64,000 nt of DNA from Bacteroides nordii WAL 11050 = JCM 12987 (GCA_000613465.1 BAJA01000002.1:205963-269962); one strand, 5' to 3'. Positions 1 through 9,127 are shown, counted from the first letter of the stretch. Notes: generated from the letters alone by a model not told the origin. Program-made: numbers and translations.

Positions 1-2183
1 TATTCCTTAATCACTACCCTATATCCACATCCATTCTTCCATTCAGAACATCCGTAAGCTGTCTTACCTTTTATTATTGTTCCTTTGCCACAAAGAGGAC
101 AAGGCTGACCGATCAAAGAATCATTGTTTGCAACATTACCGGGAGTGACTGCCGGAGTTGAAGGAACATCTATAGACACTACGGGTGGTTGCTGTACGGA
201 TGATACCCCGGTATTTGAAGCCACTTTCGGTTTCTTTTCTTTAGCAGCAGGCTTACGTTCTCTTTTCTTTGGCTCTTTCTTTTTGCCCGCCTCCTCTATC
301 TGAACTGCTTCCTGAATGGTAATACGCCGATTGGTATTGTCAGACAGCACACTCGTCACAATCTCCGAAACCATCTGTTTCAGTTCCTCCAGAAACTGAC
401 GGGCATCATAAGTTTTTTTTTCTATCTCACGAAGTTTCTTCTCCCAGATTCCGGTTAGTTCAGCCGATTTGAGAAGTTCCTCATGAATAATCTGTATCAA
501 TTCCACACCTGTAGGCGTAGCTATCAGATTCTTCTTCTCTTTACGGATATAGTTACGTTTGAACAATGTCTCAATGATGGCAGCACGGGTAGACGGACGC
601 CCGATACCATTTTCTTTCAATGCATCCCGAAGTTCGTCGTTATCGACTAATTTACCAGCCGTCTCCATGGCACGAAGCAGAGTAGCCTCGGTGTAAGGAC
701 GAGGGGGTTGAGTCCATTTCTCATTCAAATCAGGAATATGAGGACCATTCTCACCTTTTACAAAAGCTGGAAGTACATTCTCCTCTTCTCCTTCTTTCTC
801 TTCGGTAGGGTCTTTCACATCTTTGGCAAAAACAACCCGCCATCCAGGTTCCAGAATCTGTTTACCGGTTACCTTAAATTCAATTCCGTCTACTTCACCC
901 ATTACGGTGGTAGTAGATATTTTACAATCGGGATAAAACACGGCAATAAACCGACGAGCAATCAGATCGAACACCCGGCGTTCCATATCCGTCAGGTTCT
1001 GTGGAGGTACTCCGGTCGGGATAATAGCATGGTGATCGGTCACTTTCGAGCTATCAAACACCTTCTTAGATTTGGGTAAAGTAACACCAGCCAAAGGAGC
1101 GGTCAGTAACTCATAGTCACGAAGCCCTTTTAGAATATTAGGACACTTCGGATAAATATCATCACTCAAAAAAGTAGTGTCTACACGCGGATAGGTGGTC
1201 ACTTTCTTCTCATAAAGTGATTGAATCAGTTTCAATGTTTCGTCAGCCGAATAAGCGAATTTCTTGTTACATTCTACCTGCAACGAGGTCAGGTCGAAAA
1301 GACGGGGAGCATACTCTTTCCCATCTTTTTTGACTACGGAGGTCACTGTGAAAGGCAGATTCTTAATACGTTCTACCAAGGCTTCCCCCTCTTCACGACT
1401 GGCAATGGGATCAATGCCCGGATTCTCTGTCCGCTTTACTTTCCCTCCTGATTTTTCTTCTTCTGCAACCAGTTCTTCATCACTTTTCCGGATAAGAGCC
1501 GAAAAAACAGTATCCCGATAGGTTGTTTTCAGTTCCCAATACTGTTTAGGCTGGAAGTTCTCGATCTCCAATTGACGATTCACAATCAGTGCCAATGTAG
1601 GTGTCTGTACGCGTCCTATAGATAATACTTGCTTGTTCTGACCATACTTGATCGTGTACAGGCGGGTAGCATTCATGCCCAGAAGCCAATCGCCTATAGC
1701 ACGGGACATTCCGGCTTCATAGAGCGATTGAAACTCTGCCTGATCCTTTAATTTAGCAAATCCCTCCTTTATGGCCTCCTCCGTCAACGAGGAAATCCAA
1801 AGACGCTTCACCGGACAACGGGCTCCGGCTTTTTGCATCACCCAACGCTGAATAAGTTCTCCTTCTTGCCCGGCATCACCACAATTTATGATTTCATCTG
1901 CGCTTTGCATCAGCCATTCAACTGTACGAAACTGCTTTTCATAGGTAGGATTACTTATCAGTTTTATTCCAAAACGGGGGGGGATCATCGGAAGACTACC
2001 CAGACTCCATGATTTCCAGTTAGGCGTATATTCATGTGGTTCTTTCAGTGTACAAAGATGGCCAAAGGTCCATGTCACCTGATATCCGTTTCCTTCTATG
2101 TATCCGTCTTTCCGTTCTTTAGCACCTAAAATATCAGCTATATCACGTGCCACTGAGGGCTTTTCGGCAATGCAAACTATCAT
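1..2183 (-). CDS. topB: DNA topoisomerase III (type IA), 3' end at the window edge
   Basis: ATP-independent type IA topoisomerase that relaxes or decatenates DNA by single-strand passage. I translated 727 residues from the ATG at 2183. The Toprim domain starts at residue 1 (EKPSVA, Glu7). The acidic motif at 103-109 reads DAGQEGE, so the middle position of the usual DxDxE triad is Gly105. The catalytic tyrosine lies in TYPRVD, about residue 335. The C-terminus has a Lys-rich linker and a four-cysteine zinc ribbon (CPLCG ... CSEWKNGCG). The last full codon is Glu at positions 3-5 and the next begins TA, so the gene is probably complete but for its final base. A TACCTTTG -7 box lies about 22 bases upstream. 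The gene is divergent from the GH84 gene. Family assignment is secure. Confidence 0.95.
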   Translation of the reverse strand, partial: MIVCIAEKPSVARDIADILGAKERKDGYIEGNGYQVTWTFGHLCTLKEPHEYTPNWKSWSLGSLPMIPPRFGIKLISNPTYEKQFRTVEWLMQSADEIINCGDAGQEGELIQRWVMQKAGARCPVKRLWISSLTEEAIKEGFAKLKDQAEFQSLYEAGMSRAIGDWLLGMNATRLYTIKYGQNKQVLSIGRVQTPTLALIVNRQLEIENFQPKQYWELKTTYRDTVFSALIRKSDEELVAEEEKSGGKVKRTENPGIDPIASREEGEALVERIKNLPFTVTSVVKKDGKEYAPRLFDLTSLQVECNKKFAYSADETLKLIQSLYEKKVTTYPRVDTTFLSDDIYPKCPNILKGLRDYELLTAPLAGVTLPKSKKVFDSSKVTDHHAIIPTGVPPQNLTDMERRVFDLIARRFIAVFYPDCKISTTTVMGEVDGIEFKVTGKQILEPGWRVVFAKDVKDPTEEKEGEEENVLPAFVKGENGPHIPDLNEKWTQPPRPYTEATLLRAMETAGKLVDNDELRDALKENGIGRPSTRAAIIETLFKRNYIRKEKKNLIATPTGVELIQIIHEELLKSAELTGIWEKKLREIEKKTYDARQFLEELKQMVSEIVTSVLSDNTNRRITIQEAVQIEEAGKKKEPKKRERKPAAKEKKPKVASNTGVSSVQQPPVVSIDVPSTPAVTPGNVANNDSLIGQPCPLCGKGTIIKGKTAYGCSEWKNGCGYRVVIKE

Positions 2184-2205
2184 CCTTTTATCATTTTTAG
2201 TGATG

Positions 2206-2213
2206 CAAAGGTA
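2206..2213 (-). promoter_or_regulatory. -7 promoter element of topB
   Basis: Read on the minus strand this is TACCTTTG, matching the Bacteroidales -7 consensus TAnnTTTG, 22 bases before the topB start. No clear TTTG -33 box is visible at the ideal distance. Confidence 0.6.
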
Positions 2214-2233
2214 GATAAATTTAAGGTATAGCC

Positions 2234-2272
2234 CAAAAGAGTGTACACTTTTGTCTGATGAGAGTGTACACC
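2234..2272. promoter_or_regulatory. Paired AGAGTGTACAC sites between topB and GH84 genes
   Basis: The 11-base word AGAGTGTACAC occurs at 2238-2248 and again at 2261-2271, a 23-base period. The first copy sits in the imperfect palindrome CAAAAGAGTGTACACTTTTG (2234-2253). The position upstream of two divergent genes and the two-turn spacing suggest a dimeric regulator site; that is inference. Related sites with the same period lie at 24865-24939. Confidence 0.45.
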
Positions 2273-2400
2273 GAAGATATTATATTTTTCACTAGGGACA
2301 TTCTTATCTTATCTGCTTTACTAAAAGGCGAGGGATAGTTTGACTTATTCTCCAACCGTCTATTATTAAAGATTACCTTTTCTTAAAAATAACCCGTACC

Positions 2401-5400
2401 ATGAAGAACATCCTTTTATTTACTCTATTATTATGCTGTGTTACACTCAGGTCACAAACGTATAGTATCTATCCCATTCCTCAAAAAACAACCATGAATG
2501 GCAATAGTATAGAAATGACCCGGGAAGTAAATCTTATTAAGGAACCCGGAATAAATGAAATGATCAGTAATCGCATTCAGGAGGTTCTGACCAATGCCGG
2601 GATCAATTTTACCATCAGTGATGTATTTACTGATGACAAAACAAATATTCTTATAGGAATCAATGGCTCTAAAGGAATCGCAGACAATTATACATCCGAC
2701 CATTCACTCTCTAAAGATGTTTTCACCGTTACATCCAATAAATTCGACCCCTATCTGTTACAGATAAATAAAAACCATAACAAGGGCGATATACTCATTT
2801 TAGGTGATAACAGCGGATCGGCCTATTATGGACTGGCCACATTGGAACAAATACTGGAACAAGCTGATAATAACCACTTATCAACCGCCACTTTTGAGGA
2901 TTATGCCCATACCCAATACCGGGGTATCGTTGAAGGCTTCTACGGACATCCCTATAGTGTGGAAAGTAGACTTAGCCTGTTGGATTACTGTAAACGATAT
3001 AAAATGAATATGTTTGTCTATGGTCCTAAAGCAGATCCTTATCATGCAGGAAAATGGCGGGAAGATTATCCGTCGACTCTAACAGATCAGCAACGCTATA
3101 TGGGATTGATCACACAAGACGATTTACGCAGCCTGGCTGCTAAAGCCAAAGCCTGTAATGTAGATTTCGTATGGTCTATTCATCCGGCTCTGGAAGGTGG
3201 AGGTATAAATTTCAGTAATTTAGATCCTGGAATCGAAGACATTATACACAAATTTGATGCTTTGTATAAGTTAGGAATACGGCACTTTGGCGTATCTATC
3301 GATGACATGAACGGCCATCCGTACAATCAATCGGAATTGGCAGACAAGACTCAGACAAAACTATATGAGAAGTTCAACAAAACCGGAGTCACTGAAGATG
3401 ACAAAGTGGGGCCTTTATTATTTGTTCCTACCCAATATGCATTGAATTACGGTACCGGAACACTTTCGGCCTTCAAAAACATACATAAAGATGTGGTGGT
3501 AGCCTTCACCGGTTATGACTGCTTTTCTAATATCCGGGGCAGTGCTTGCGATCGGATGGCAGATCTGATAGGACGCAACCCTGTCATGTGGTGGAACAAT
3601 CCGGTAAACGATGATTATGACGAATTTCTTTATATGCACGGACTCACTGCACGCTGGAGTATAGAGGATAAAAGCCCGGTCTCTTCTCTGCAAGGACTGA
3701 TATTAAACCCCATGAATCAGGGACAAGCCTCTAAAATAGCCTTATTCGGTGCAGCAGATTACTCATGGAATCCTTCAAAGTTCAACGAATCCGATAATTG
3801 GGAAGCTTCACTTGCTTCTATAGTGAAAGAACCGGAACTGCAAGATGCACTTAAAACCTTTATTAATATAGTAAGCGCATATACCACTCATGATACGCGA
3901 ACACCGGAAGGTGAAAAGTTCGCACCTCTTTATACTGCCTTTCAATCATCTTATTCCAAAGGCAATGTACCTGACGCGACGGAACTAATAAACGAGATGA
4001 AAAAAGCGAATGCTGCCTGCAAATTATTAGAATCATTAAAAGAGAGTGAAAACCAGGAGTACAACCTGTTTTATGAAGATATAAAAAGCTGGCTTGCCAA
4101 GGTGGAATCAATGACAGATATTGTTGTTAAGTCAATCAGTTTTATGAAAAACAATGCAGGGCTTTCTGCATGGACAGACTTTGCTGAAGTTCAGGCAAAA
4201 GCACAAAAGATACACAATGATTCTGCCTTTCTGTTGAGTGTGTTTGAAGGTAAAGGTACCAGCACATACGAGGTGTTTAAAGAGGTTCAGCCAACTCCCA
4301 AATATCTGGACCCGTTTGTAGATTTCCTGGCTGACAAAATAAAGGATTATGCTCCGCAACTTCCGGACAGATCACGCGAGATGGAAATTATCACCAATAT
4401 CTACAATTTATCGGGGGTATCCATTGAAACGAATGACATGACAAGATTATCCGGTCTGAACACTGTTACATTAAAACCGGAAGAATACGTAGGCATCTAT
4501 TTTAATGCAATCAAAGAAGTGGCAGTCGAGTTTCTACCTACAAATCTTACGAGTACGCTATCTACAGAGTATTCTATGAATGGAAAAGAGTGGAGTACTT
4601 TTATACCGGACCATAGCATTGCTCAGGAAATGGCCTATTTCCGTATCAAAAACAAAAGTAAATCCACACATGCTATTCCAATAAATGAAATCTCATTCAG
4701 AATGCCAGCGTCAGAAAGTTCAATTCCTATAAACGTAACAACGAATATGGGAACTTACCAAACATACAATATAAAGAATGTAATAGACGGAAATTACGCC
4801 ACAAAATTCTGGAGTGACAAAGCACAAAAGGCAGGTGAATATATCCAACTGGACTTTGGTTCGTCCGCAGCCCGTTATCAGATCACCCTGCATTTTGCCG
4901 AAGGAGATACACCTACAGGAGAAGCACAGATTCAGTTCTCTGATGATACACAAAGCTGGACAACTATAAGTACATTCACTTCTTCGGATATTTCAGATAA
5001 GCTATATACCTGCAATGCCAATGGCCGGTTTGCCAGATACGTTCGCTTGTATTTGCAATCTGTGGGAGGAGGAGACTGGTTCCAATTAGCAGAATTTGAA
5101 GTGACAGGTGCCCGTATCACTCCTGTCGCGGAAGACAATGAAGGAAACCCGGTGGCTTTATTGGACGACCGTAGCCTTTCGTCGGGTTATAAAGGTAAAG
5201 GAGAAGGGCATATTATCTATCGTTTTATTGAGAACATTGCAATAAATGAAATTCAAATCTTTCATAACAGCATGTTCACGTCCGCAAGCGCTAAGCCTAC
5301 CATAATGATATATGCCAATGGGAAATGGATTGCCAAAGGAGAGCTGGATGCTCCCTGTACTTCCGTTCCAGTCTCCGATTTGAAGAATATCTCGCAACTA

Positions 5401-5730
5401 AAGATTAGTTGGAATAAAGACAATATACCGGTTCTTTATGAAATAATGCCTATCGGAGAGCCGTATGTGGAAGAAGTATCCCCTCCTACCGGTATCCTTT
5501 CTGAAACAAGTTCTTCAAATGCTTCAATTTTTATTGAAGGAAATTATGTACGGATAGAATCCCGGATATTAATAGAGAGGATAATCATTACAGATCTATC
5601 AGGACAAAAAATAAAAGATATAAACGTAAATCAGAACTCCATAGAAATTCCGATACATGAAAAACAGGTTTTGATAGTAAACGTATATCTTAATAATAAT
5701 GAGACGGTAACAGCCAAAGTAGCACGATAA
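2401..5730 (+). CDS. Secreted GH84 beta-N-acetylglucosaminidase (O-GlcNAcase/hyaluronidase type), multidomain
   Basis: 1109 residues. A signal peptide covers residues 1-18. An N-terminal alpha/beta domain (25-165) precedes the GH84 barrel (170-460). The barrel carries the GIVEGFYG motif near 175 and the catalytic Asp pair at D301-D302 (SIDDMNG), used by the family for substrate-assisted hydrolysis of terminal beta-GlcNAc. The conserved MWWNNPVNDD segment follows near 400. After a helical region (480-680) come a beta-rich part, an F5/8 type C (CBM32-like) domain at about 780-905, another beta domain, and a C-terminal segment (about 1030-1109) that resembles type IX secretion sorting domains (ITDLSGQKI). 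It probably acts in the periplasm or on the surface on mucin or host N-/O-glycans. It stands alone, with no SusC/SusD genes nearby. Confidence 0.92.
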   Translation: MKNILLFTLLLCCVTLRSQTYSIYPIPQKTTMNGNSIEMTREVNLIKEPGINEMISNRIQEVLTNAGINFTISDVFTDDKTNILIGINGSKGIADNYTSDHSLSKDVFTVTSNKFDPYLLQINKNHNKGDILILGDNSGSAYYGLATLEQILEQADNNHLSTATFEDYAHTQYRGIVEGFYGHPYSVESRLSLLDYCKRYKMNMFVYGPKADPYHAGKWREDYPSTLTDQQRYMGLITQDDLRSLAAKAKACNVDFVWSIHPALEGGGINFSNLDPGIEDIIHKFDALYKLGIRHFGVSIDDMNGHPYNQSELADKTQTKLYEKFNKTGVTEDDKVGPLLFVPTQYALNYGTGTLSAFKNIHKDVVVAFTGYDCFSNIRGSACDRMADLIGRNPVMWWNNPVNDDYDEFLYMHGLTARWSIEDKSPVSSLQGLILNPMNQGQASKIALFGAADYSWNPSKFNESDNWEASLASIVKEPELQDALKTFINIVSAYTTHDTRTPEGEKFAPLYTAFQSSYSKGNVPDATELINEMKKANAACKLLESLKESENQEYNLFYEDIKSWLAKVESMTDIVVKSISFMKNNAGLSAWTDFAEVQAKAQKIHNDSAFLLSVFEGKGTSTYEVFKEVQPTPKYLDPFVDFLADKIKDYAPQLPDRSREMEIITNIYNLSGVSIETNDMTRLSGLNTVTLKPEEYVGIYFNAIKEVAVEFLPTNLTSTLSTEYSMNGKEWSTFIPDHSIAQEMAYFRIKNKSKSTHAIPINEISFRMPASESSIPINVTTNMGTYQTYNIKNVIDGNYATKFWSDKAQKAGEYIQLDFGSSAARYQITLHFAEGDTPTGEAQIQFSDDTQSWTTISTFTSSDISDKLYTCNANGRFARYVRLYLQSVGGGDWFQLAEFEVTGARITPVAEDNEGNPVALLDDRSLSSGYKGKGEGHIIYRFIENIAINEIQIFHNSMFTSASAKPTIMIYANGKWIAKGELDAPCTSVPVSDLKNISQLKISWNKDNIPVLYEIMPIGEPYVEEVSPPTGILSETSSSNASIFIEGNYVRIESRILIERIIITDLSGQKIKDINVNQNSIEIPIHEKQVLIVNVYLNNNETVTAKVAR

Positions 5731-5916
5731 AGCACTTTTATTGATCAACTTTTATCAAAGATAGTCTTTATGCGAATCAGTAGTTGAAATTCTATTTTAA
5801 CCCAATCAGCATTGAGCTTAATAACCTCTGCTGTTACCATCAGGCTCTTACACCGTATCAATAAAGTCCTGTCTTATAGAGTATCGTAGGAGGCCTCGGT
5901 GTGTAACATTGTTTTA

Positions 5917-6000
5917 GATGTACATGTAAAGCAGTACGACATGCACATGTGGGACAGTACGACATGCACATGTGGGACAGCACGACATGTACATGTAAAA
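5917..6000. repeat. 23-bp tandem repeat, about 3.6 units
   Basis: Units at 5932-5954, 5955-5977 and 5978-6000, preceded by a partial unit at 5917-5931. The first two are identical (CAGTACGACATGCACATGTGGGA is 23 bases, so only its core ACATGCACATGT is stressed here); the third has ACATGTACATGT, a perfect palindrome. The units abut without spacers. Confidence 0.9.
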
Positions 6001-6068
6001 CAAGGCTGCTCACCAGGGAAAGGAACGTTCCTTCCTGAGAAAGCCAAGGTACAACACCGAGCGGTGAT

Positions 6069-6207
6069 GTGCTTCCCGCACGGGGAGGTACGCCAGGCAA
6101 TGGTTTATAGAAACGCAGATAAGCGCAAATTCACGCAAAGCATATCATCGCTCAAATATAGTACAGCCATTTAATCTGCGAAAATCTGCGATCATTTGCG
6201 TTTCAAT
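6069..6207 (-). repeat. Dispersed two-module repeat, copy A (reverse orientation)
   Basis: Module X (6069-6103) contains GCTTCCCGCACGGGGAGGTA. Module Y (6110-6207) is an imperfect inverted repeat that starts GAAACGCAGATAAGCGCAAA and ends ATTTGCGTTTCAAT. Related copies lie at 15293 (X only), 25341 (half Y), 36771-36910 (Y then X) and 43389 (Y only). Order and strand are reversed relative to the 36.8-kb copy, as expected for one element inserted in two orientations. Confidence 0.6.
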
Positions 6208-6295
6208 AAAACGCTGTCACATAGTATGAACTAAATTTGAAGTAGTGCTTAGAAAAGATACACACTGTTAATTTATCGTTTTCAGTCAGGTATTT

Positions 6296-6586
6296 TCATC
6301 TGAATATAATATTTGTAATCACCGTAGCTCCCACCTTTTGATTCAAATTACGGACTAATAATTCACGTCCCATCATCAATTCCTGACGGAGTGCAGCAGA
6401 GGTAAGATGTACATAAAGTATTTGATTACGAATGTATAACTCTTTTGTATAAGAAGCGATTGCCGGCCCCAATATCTGTGGCCAGGCATCCAATAACCGT
6501 TGTTCATTCAGAGGAGACTCCAGACTTTCCTGGCGGAGAAACTGCTGAATCAGTTTTCCGATTGGCTCGGCATTATTTCTTTTCAT
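6296..6586 (-). CDS. DUF721 family protein (DciA-like)
   Basis: 96 residues with the DUF721 fold pattern: N-terminal helix (GKLIQQFL), the W-P motif DAWPQILG near 49-56, and the C-terminal VHLTSAALRQEL / ELLVRNLNQKVG segment. DciA proteins of this family load the replicative helicase in bacteria lacking DnaC; whether this short version does so is inference. Its ATG overlaps the recF stop (ATGA), so the two are translationally coupled, which fits a replication and repair role. Confidence 0.85.
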   Translation of the reverse strand: MKRNNAEPIGKLIQQFLRQESLESPLNEQRLLDAWPQILGPAIASYTKELYIRNQILYVHLTSAALRQELMMGRELLVRNLNQKVGATVITNIIFR

Positions 6587-7695
6587 ATTTCCCTGTCTTT
6601 CATTTCACTGATTTCACCTTGCTCTACCCGGAACATTTTATAATCACTGCCTACTTTATATAATATGCGGTCCAGATGTTCCCGGTTCGTATCCGTTATA
6701 AATATTTGTCCAAAACTGTCGCCTGCCACCAATTTTACAATCTGCTCTACGCGCGATGCATCCAACTTATCAAAGATATCATCCAGCAGCAGCAGAGGAA
6801 CAGTGCTACCGGTACGTTTCAAAAAATCAAACTGTGCCAGCTTCAATGCCACAAGATACGTTTTATTCTGTCCCTGAGAACCTTCTCTTTTTATAGGAAA
6901 ATCTCCCAATAACATATTAAGTTCATCTTTATGAATGCCACGCAAAGAATATCCCATAATCCGATCACGTACCCGGCTCTCTTTCAATACTTCCAGCAAA
7001 GAGGCATCACGCGCATGAGAATCGTATGACAATCCTACCCTCTCCTTATCCTGCGAAATATAAGAATAAAAAGACTGGAAAATCGGAATAAACTCCCGGA
7101 TAAACTCTTCCCGCTTACGATACACTACCTCACCAGCCTGTGCCATCATTTCTTCCCACACCAGAAACAATTCCTCTTCTACCGGAAGCTCACTTTTCAA
7201 TAGTGTGTTACGTTGTGCCAATGCTTTATTATAACGGATCAATGCTTCCAGATATTCCTTATCATATTGAGAGATAACCACATCCATAAAGCGGCGACGT
7301 TCATCACTCCCTCCCGCAATAAGTTCCGAATCAGCAGGCGAAACCATCACCAAAGGCAAAAAACCAATATGATCGGACAAACGGCTATATTCCTTTTTAT
7401 TACGTTTAAACTGCTTTTTAGCACGACGCTTCATACCACAGTAAATTTCCTCAGGTGTACCGTCCGGTGCCTCATAAAATCCCTGTATTACGAAAAAGTC
7501 CTGTTCATGCCGTATGTTTTGCGAATCAATCGGATTACCGGCACTCTTACAGAAAGAAAGAAAATAAACAGCATCCAGCAGGTTTGTTTTCCCCATTCCG
7601 TTTAGTCCAAAAAAGCAATTCAGCTTAGCAGAGAAATTCAGTTCTACCTGCTCCAGATTCTTATAATTCAGTATGGATATACGTTTCAGTATCAT
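6583..7695 (-). CDS. recF: DNA replication and repair protein RecF
   Basis: 370 residues, normal for RecF, an SMC-like ATPase that helps load RecA at gaps through RecFOR. The Walker A motif GLNGMGKTN is at residues 30-38, the signature region SLRGIHKDEL lies near 250, and Walker B (LLLLDDIFDKLD) near 300-312. The start ATG at 7695 gives the conserved N-terminus with LNYKNLEQ. It is the first gene of a two-gene operon with the DUF721 gene and has a TACTTTTG -7 box 22 bases upstream. The next gene is divergent. Confidence 0.97.
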   Translation of the reverse strand: MILKRISILNYKNLEQVELNFSAKLNCFFGLNGMGKTNLLDAVYFLSFCKSAGNPIDSQNIRHEQDFFVIQGFYEAPDGTPEEIYCGMKRRAKKQFKRNKKEYSRLSDHIGFLPLVMVSPADSELIAGGSDERRRFMDVVISQYDKEYLEALIRYNKALAQRNTLLKSELPVEEELFLVWEEMMAQAGEVVYRKREEFIREFIPIFQSFYSYISQDKERVGLSYDSHARDASLLEVLKESRVRDRIMGYSLRGIHKDELNMLLGDFPIKREGSQGQNKTYLVALKLAQFDFLKRTGSTVPLLLLDDIFDKLDASRVEQIVKLVAGDSFGQIFITDTNREHLDRILYKVGSDYKMFRVEQGEISEMKDREI

Positions 7696-7716
7696 GTTTA
7701 CGCATTAAGTTGGTTA

Positions 7717-7724
7717 CAAAAGTA
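7717..7724 (-). promoter_or_regulatory. -7 promoter element of recF
   Basis: TACTTTTG on the minus strand, matching TAnnTTTG, 22 bases upstream of the recF ATG. Confidence 0.6.
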
Positions 7725-7798
7725 GAAAGATTTTCGTGGTTTTAGGGTGTAAAACAAAAAAAGATGCCTCTAAATTTCGTTTGTAGATATAAAAAAAC

Positions 7799-7806
7799 TA
7801 CTTTTG
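7799..7806 (+). promoter_or_regulatory. -7 promoter element of the TPR membrane protein gene
   Basis: TACTTTTG, a TAnnTTTG match, 51 bases upstream of the ATG at 7857. A TTTG at 7780-7783 is only 15 bases away, shorter than the usual spacing. This promoter position argues against the upstream in-frame ATG at 7764, which would lie before the transcription start. Confidence 0.6.
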
Positions 7807-7856
7807 CGAGTCGAAATATCAAAGTCAGAATAATAACAAAAAAGAATCATATAAAA

Positions 7857-8540
7857 ATGGCAGAACAAAAGCACCACAATGAACAAATGAATGTGGAAGA
7901 TGCACTGACACAGTCGGAAGCATTTCTTATCAAAAACAAAAAAGCAATCATCGGCGGAGTTGTTGCCGTGATTATTATCGTAGCAGGTTTCATCATGTAC
8001 AAACACCTTTATGCCGAACCTCGTGAAGAAAAAGCACAAGCTGCTCTTTTCAAAGGTCAAGAACTGTTTGAACAGGATAATTTCGAGCAAGCATTAAATG
8101 GTGACAGTATCGGCTACACCGGTTTTCTGAAAGTAGCCAGTGATTTCAGCGGAACTAAAGCTGCCAACTTGGCTAAAGCCTATGCAGGCATCTGCTATGC
8201 ACATCTGGGCAAATATGATGAGGCGATTAAATATCTGAATGATTTTGACGGAACAGATCAAATGGTGGGTCCTGCCGTTCTTGCTGCCGCAGGTAATTGC
8301 TACGCACAATTGGATCAGCTTGACAAAGCAGCTTCTTCTTTATTGAAAGCTGCCGACAAAGCAGATAGCAATACATTGAGTCCTATTTACCTGTTGCAAG
8401 CTGGAGAAATCCTGGTAAAACAAGGAAAAATAGAAGAAGCAATCAAAGCATATACAACCATTAAGGATAAATATTTCCAGTCTTATCAGGCAATGGATAT
8501 CGATAAATACATCGAGCAAGCTAAACTTCTGAAAAAGTAA
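7857..8540 (+). CDS. Tetratricopeptide-repeat inner-membrane protein (YfgM-like)
   Basis: 227 residues from the ATG at 7857. Layout: charged cytoplasmic N-terminus (1-38), one transmembrane helix (about 39-60, IIGGVVAVIIIVAGFIMY), then a periplasmic TPR domain with repeats such as ANLAKAYAGICYAHLGKYDEA and SPIYLLQAGEILVKQGKIEEA. The architecture matches the YfgM/ancillary SecYEG translocon family, so a chaperone or scaffold role is possible; substrate and partner are unknown. A longer in-frame start at 7764 exists, but its extension includes the promoter and has no coding character. Confidence 0.85.
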   Translation: MAEQKHHNEQMNVEDALTQSEAFLIKNKKAIIGGVVAVIIIVAGFIMYKHLYAEPREEKAQAALFKGQELFEQDNFEQALNGDSIGYTGFLKVASDFSGTKAANLAKAYAGICYAHLGKYDEAIKYLNDFDGTDQMVGPAVLAAAGNCYAQLDQLDKAASSLLKAADKADSNTLSPIYLLQAGEILVKQGKIEEAIKAYTTIKDKYFQSYQAMDIDKYIEQAKLLKK

Positions 8541-8562
8541 ATAAAGTATCAACCAATAGTGA

Positions 8563-8618
8563 AGAGTGAAAAGTACTCTGTAGCCTTGTAGCGCAGTAGC
8601 TTTTCACTCTTTATTTTT
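8563..8618 (+). terminator. Hairpin between the TPR gene and ribH
   Basis: The perfect 11-bp stem AGAGTGAAAAG (8563-8573) / CTTTTCACTCT (8600-8610) can extend inward by TACT/AGTA, and is followed by TTATTTTT. It could terminate or attenuate transcription ahead of ribH, which starts 22 bases later. It also fits the intercistronic hairpin family described under findings. Confidence 0.6.
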
Positions 8619-8632
8619 AACTCATAATGATT

Positions 8633-9127
8633 ATGGCTACAGCTTATCACAATTTATCAGACTATGATTTCAATTCTGTTCCTAATGCAGAAGAGATGAA
8701 ATTTGGTATTGTTGTTTCTGAATGGAACGATAAAATTACAGGTGCATTGTTGAATGGTGCAGTAAATACATTAAAGAAACATGGTGCAAAAACAGAAAAT
8801 ATTCTGGTAAAAACAGTACCCGGAAGTTTTGAACTTACTTTCGGAGCTAACCAAATGATGGAAAATTGCGACGTGGATGCAATTATAATAATTGGTTGCG
8901 TAATAAAAGGAGATACTCCACATTTTGATTATGTTTGTATGGGAGTAACCCAAGGAGTTGCCCAATTAAATGCAACAGGCGATATACCAGTTATTTACGG
9001 ACTTATTACCACCAATACAATGGAGCAGGCAGAAGATAGAGCCGGTGGTAAGCTGGGTAATAAAGGAGACGAATGTGCAATTACTGCAATAAAAATGATC
9101 GATTTTGTTTGGAGTTTAAATAAATAG
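8633..9127 (+). CDS. ribH: 6,7-dimethyl-8-ribityllumazine synthase
   Basis: Penultimate step of riboflavin synthesis: condenses 5-amino-6-ribitylaminouracil with 3,4-dihydroxy-2-butanone 4-phosphate. About 164 residues from MATAYHN; an in-frame ATG two codons earlier (8627) is also possible. Family motifs are visible: [16 protein letters not shown], the [17 protein letters not shown] stretch with the active-site His, and [23 protein letters not shown]. Its 3' end contains the promoter of the downstream tRNA genes. No other riboflavin gene is nearby. Confidence 0.96.
   Translation: MATAYHNLSDYDFNSVPNAEEMKFGIVVSEWNDKITGALLNGAVNTLKKHGAKTENILVKTVPGSFELTFGANQMMENCDVDAIIIIGCVIKGDTPHFDYVCMGVTQGVAQLNATGDIPVIYGLITTNTMEQAEDRAGGKLGNKGDECAITAIKMIDFVWSLNK

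Larger units (their letters stand above)
5731..6295. other. Gene-free region with tandem repeats and a dispersed repeat
   Basis: 565 bases between two converging genes. It contains a 23-base tandem repeat (5917-6000), a GGAACGTTCC palindrome near 6022, and a reverse-oriented copy of a two-module dispersed repeat (6069-6207). Overlapping short frames on both strands arise from the CATG-rich repeats and show no coding signal. Confidence 0.7.

Noticed and set aside
5932..6000. Possible CRISPR array
   Set aside because: The 23-base units abut with no spacers, there are only three, and no cas genes occur in the window.
5858..6174. Short open frames on both strands over the tandem repeats
   Set aside because: They arise from the repeat composition; the two strands' frames mirror each other and neither has a credible promoter or family motif.
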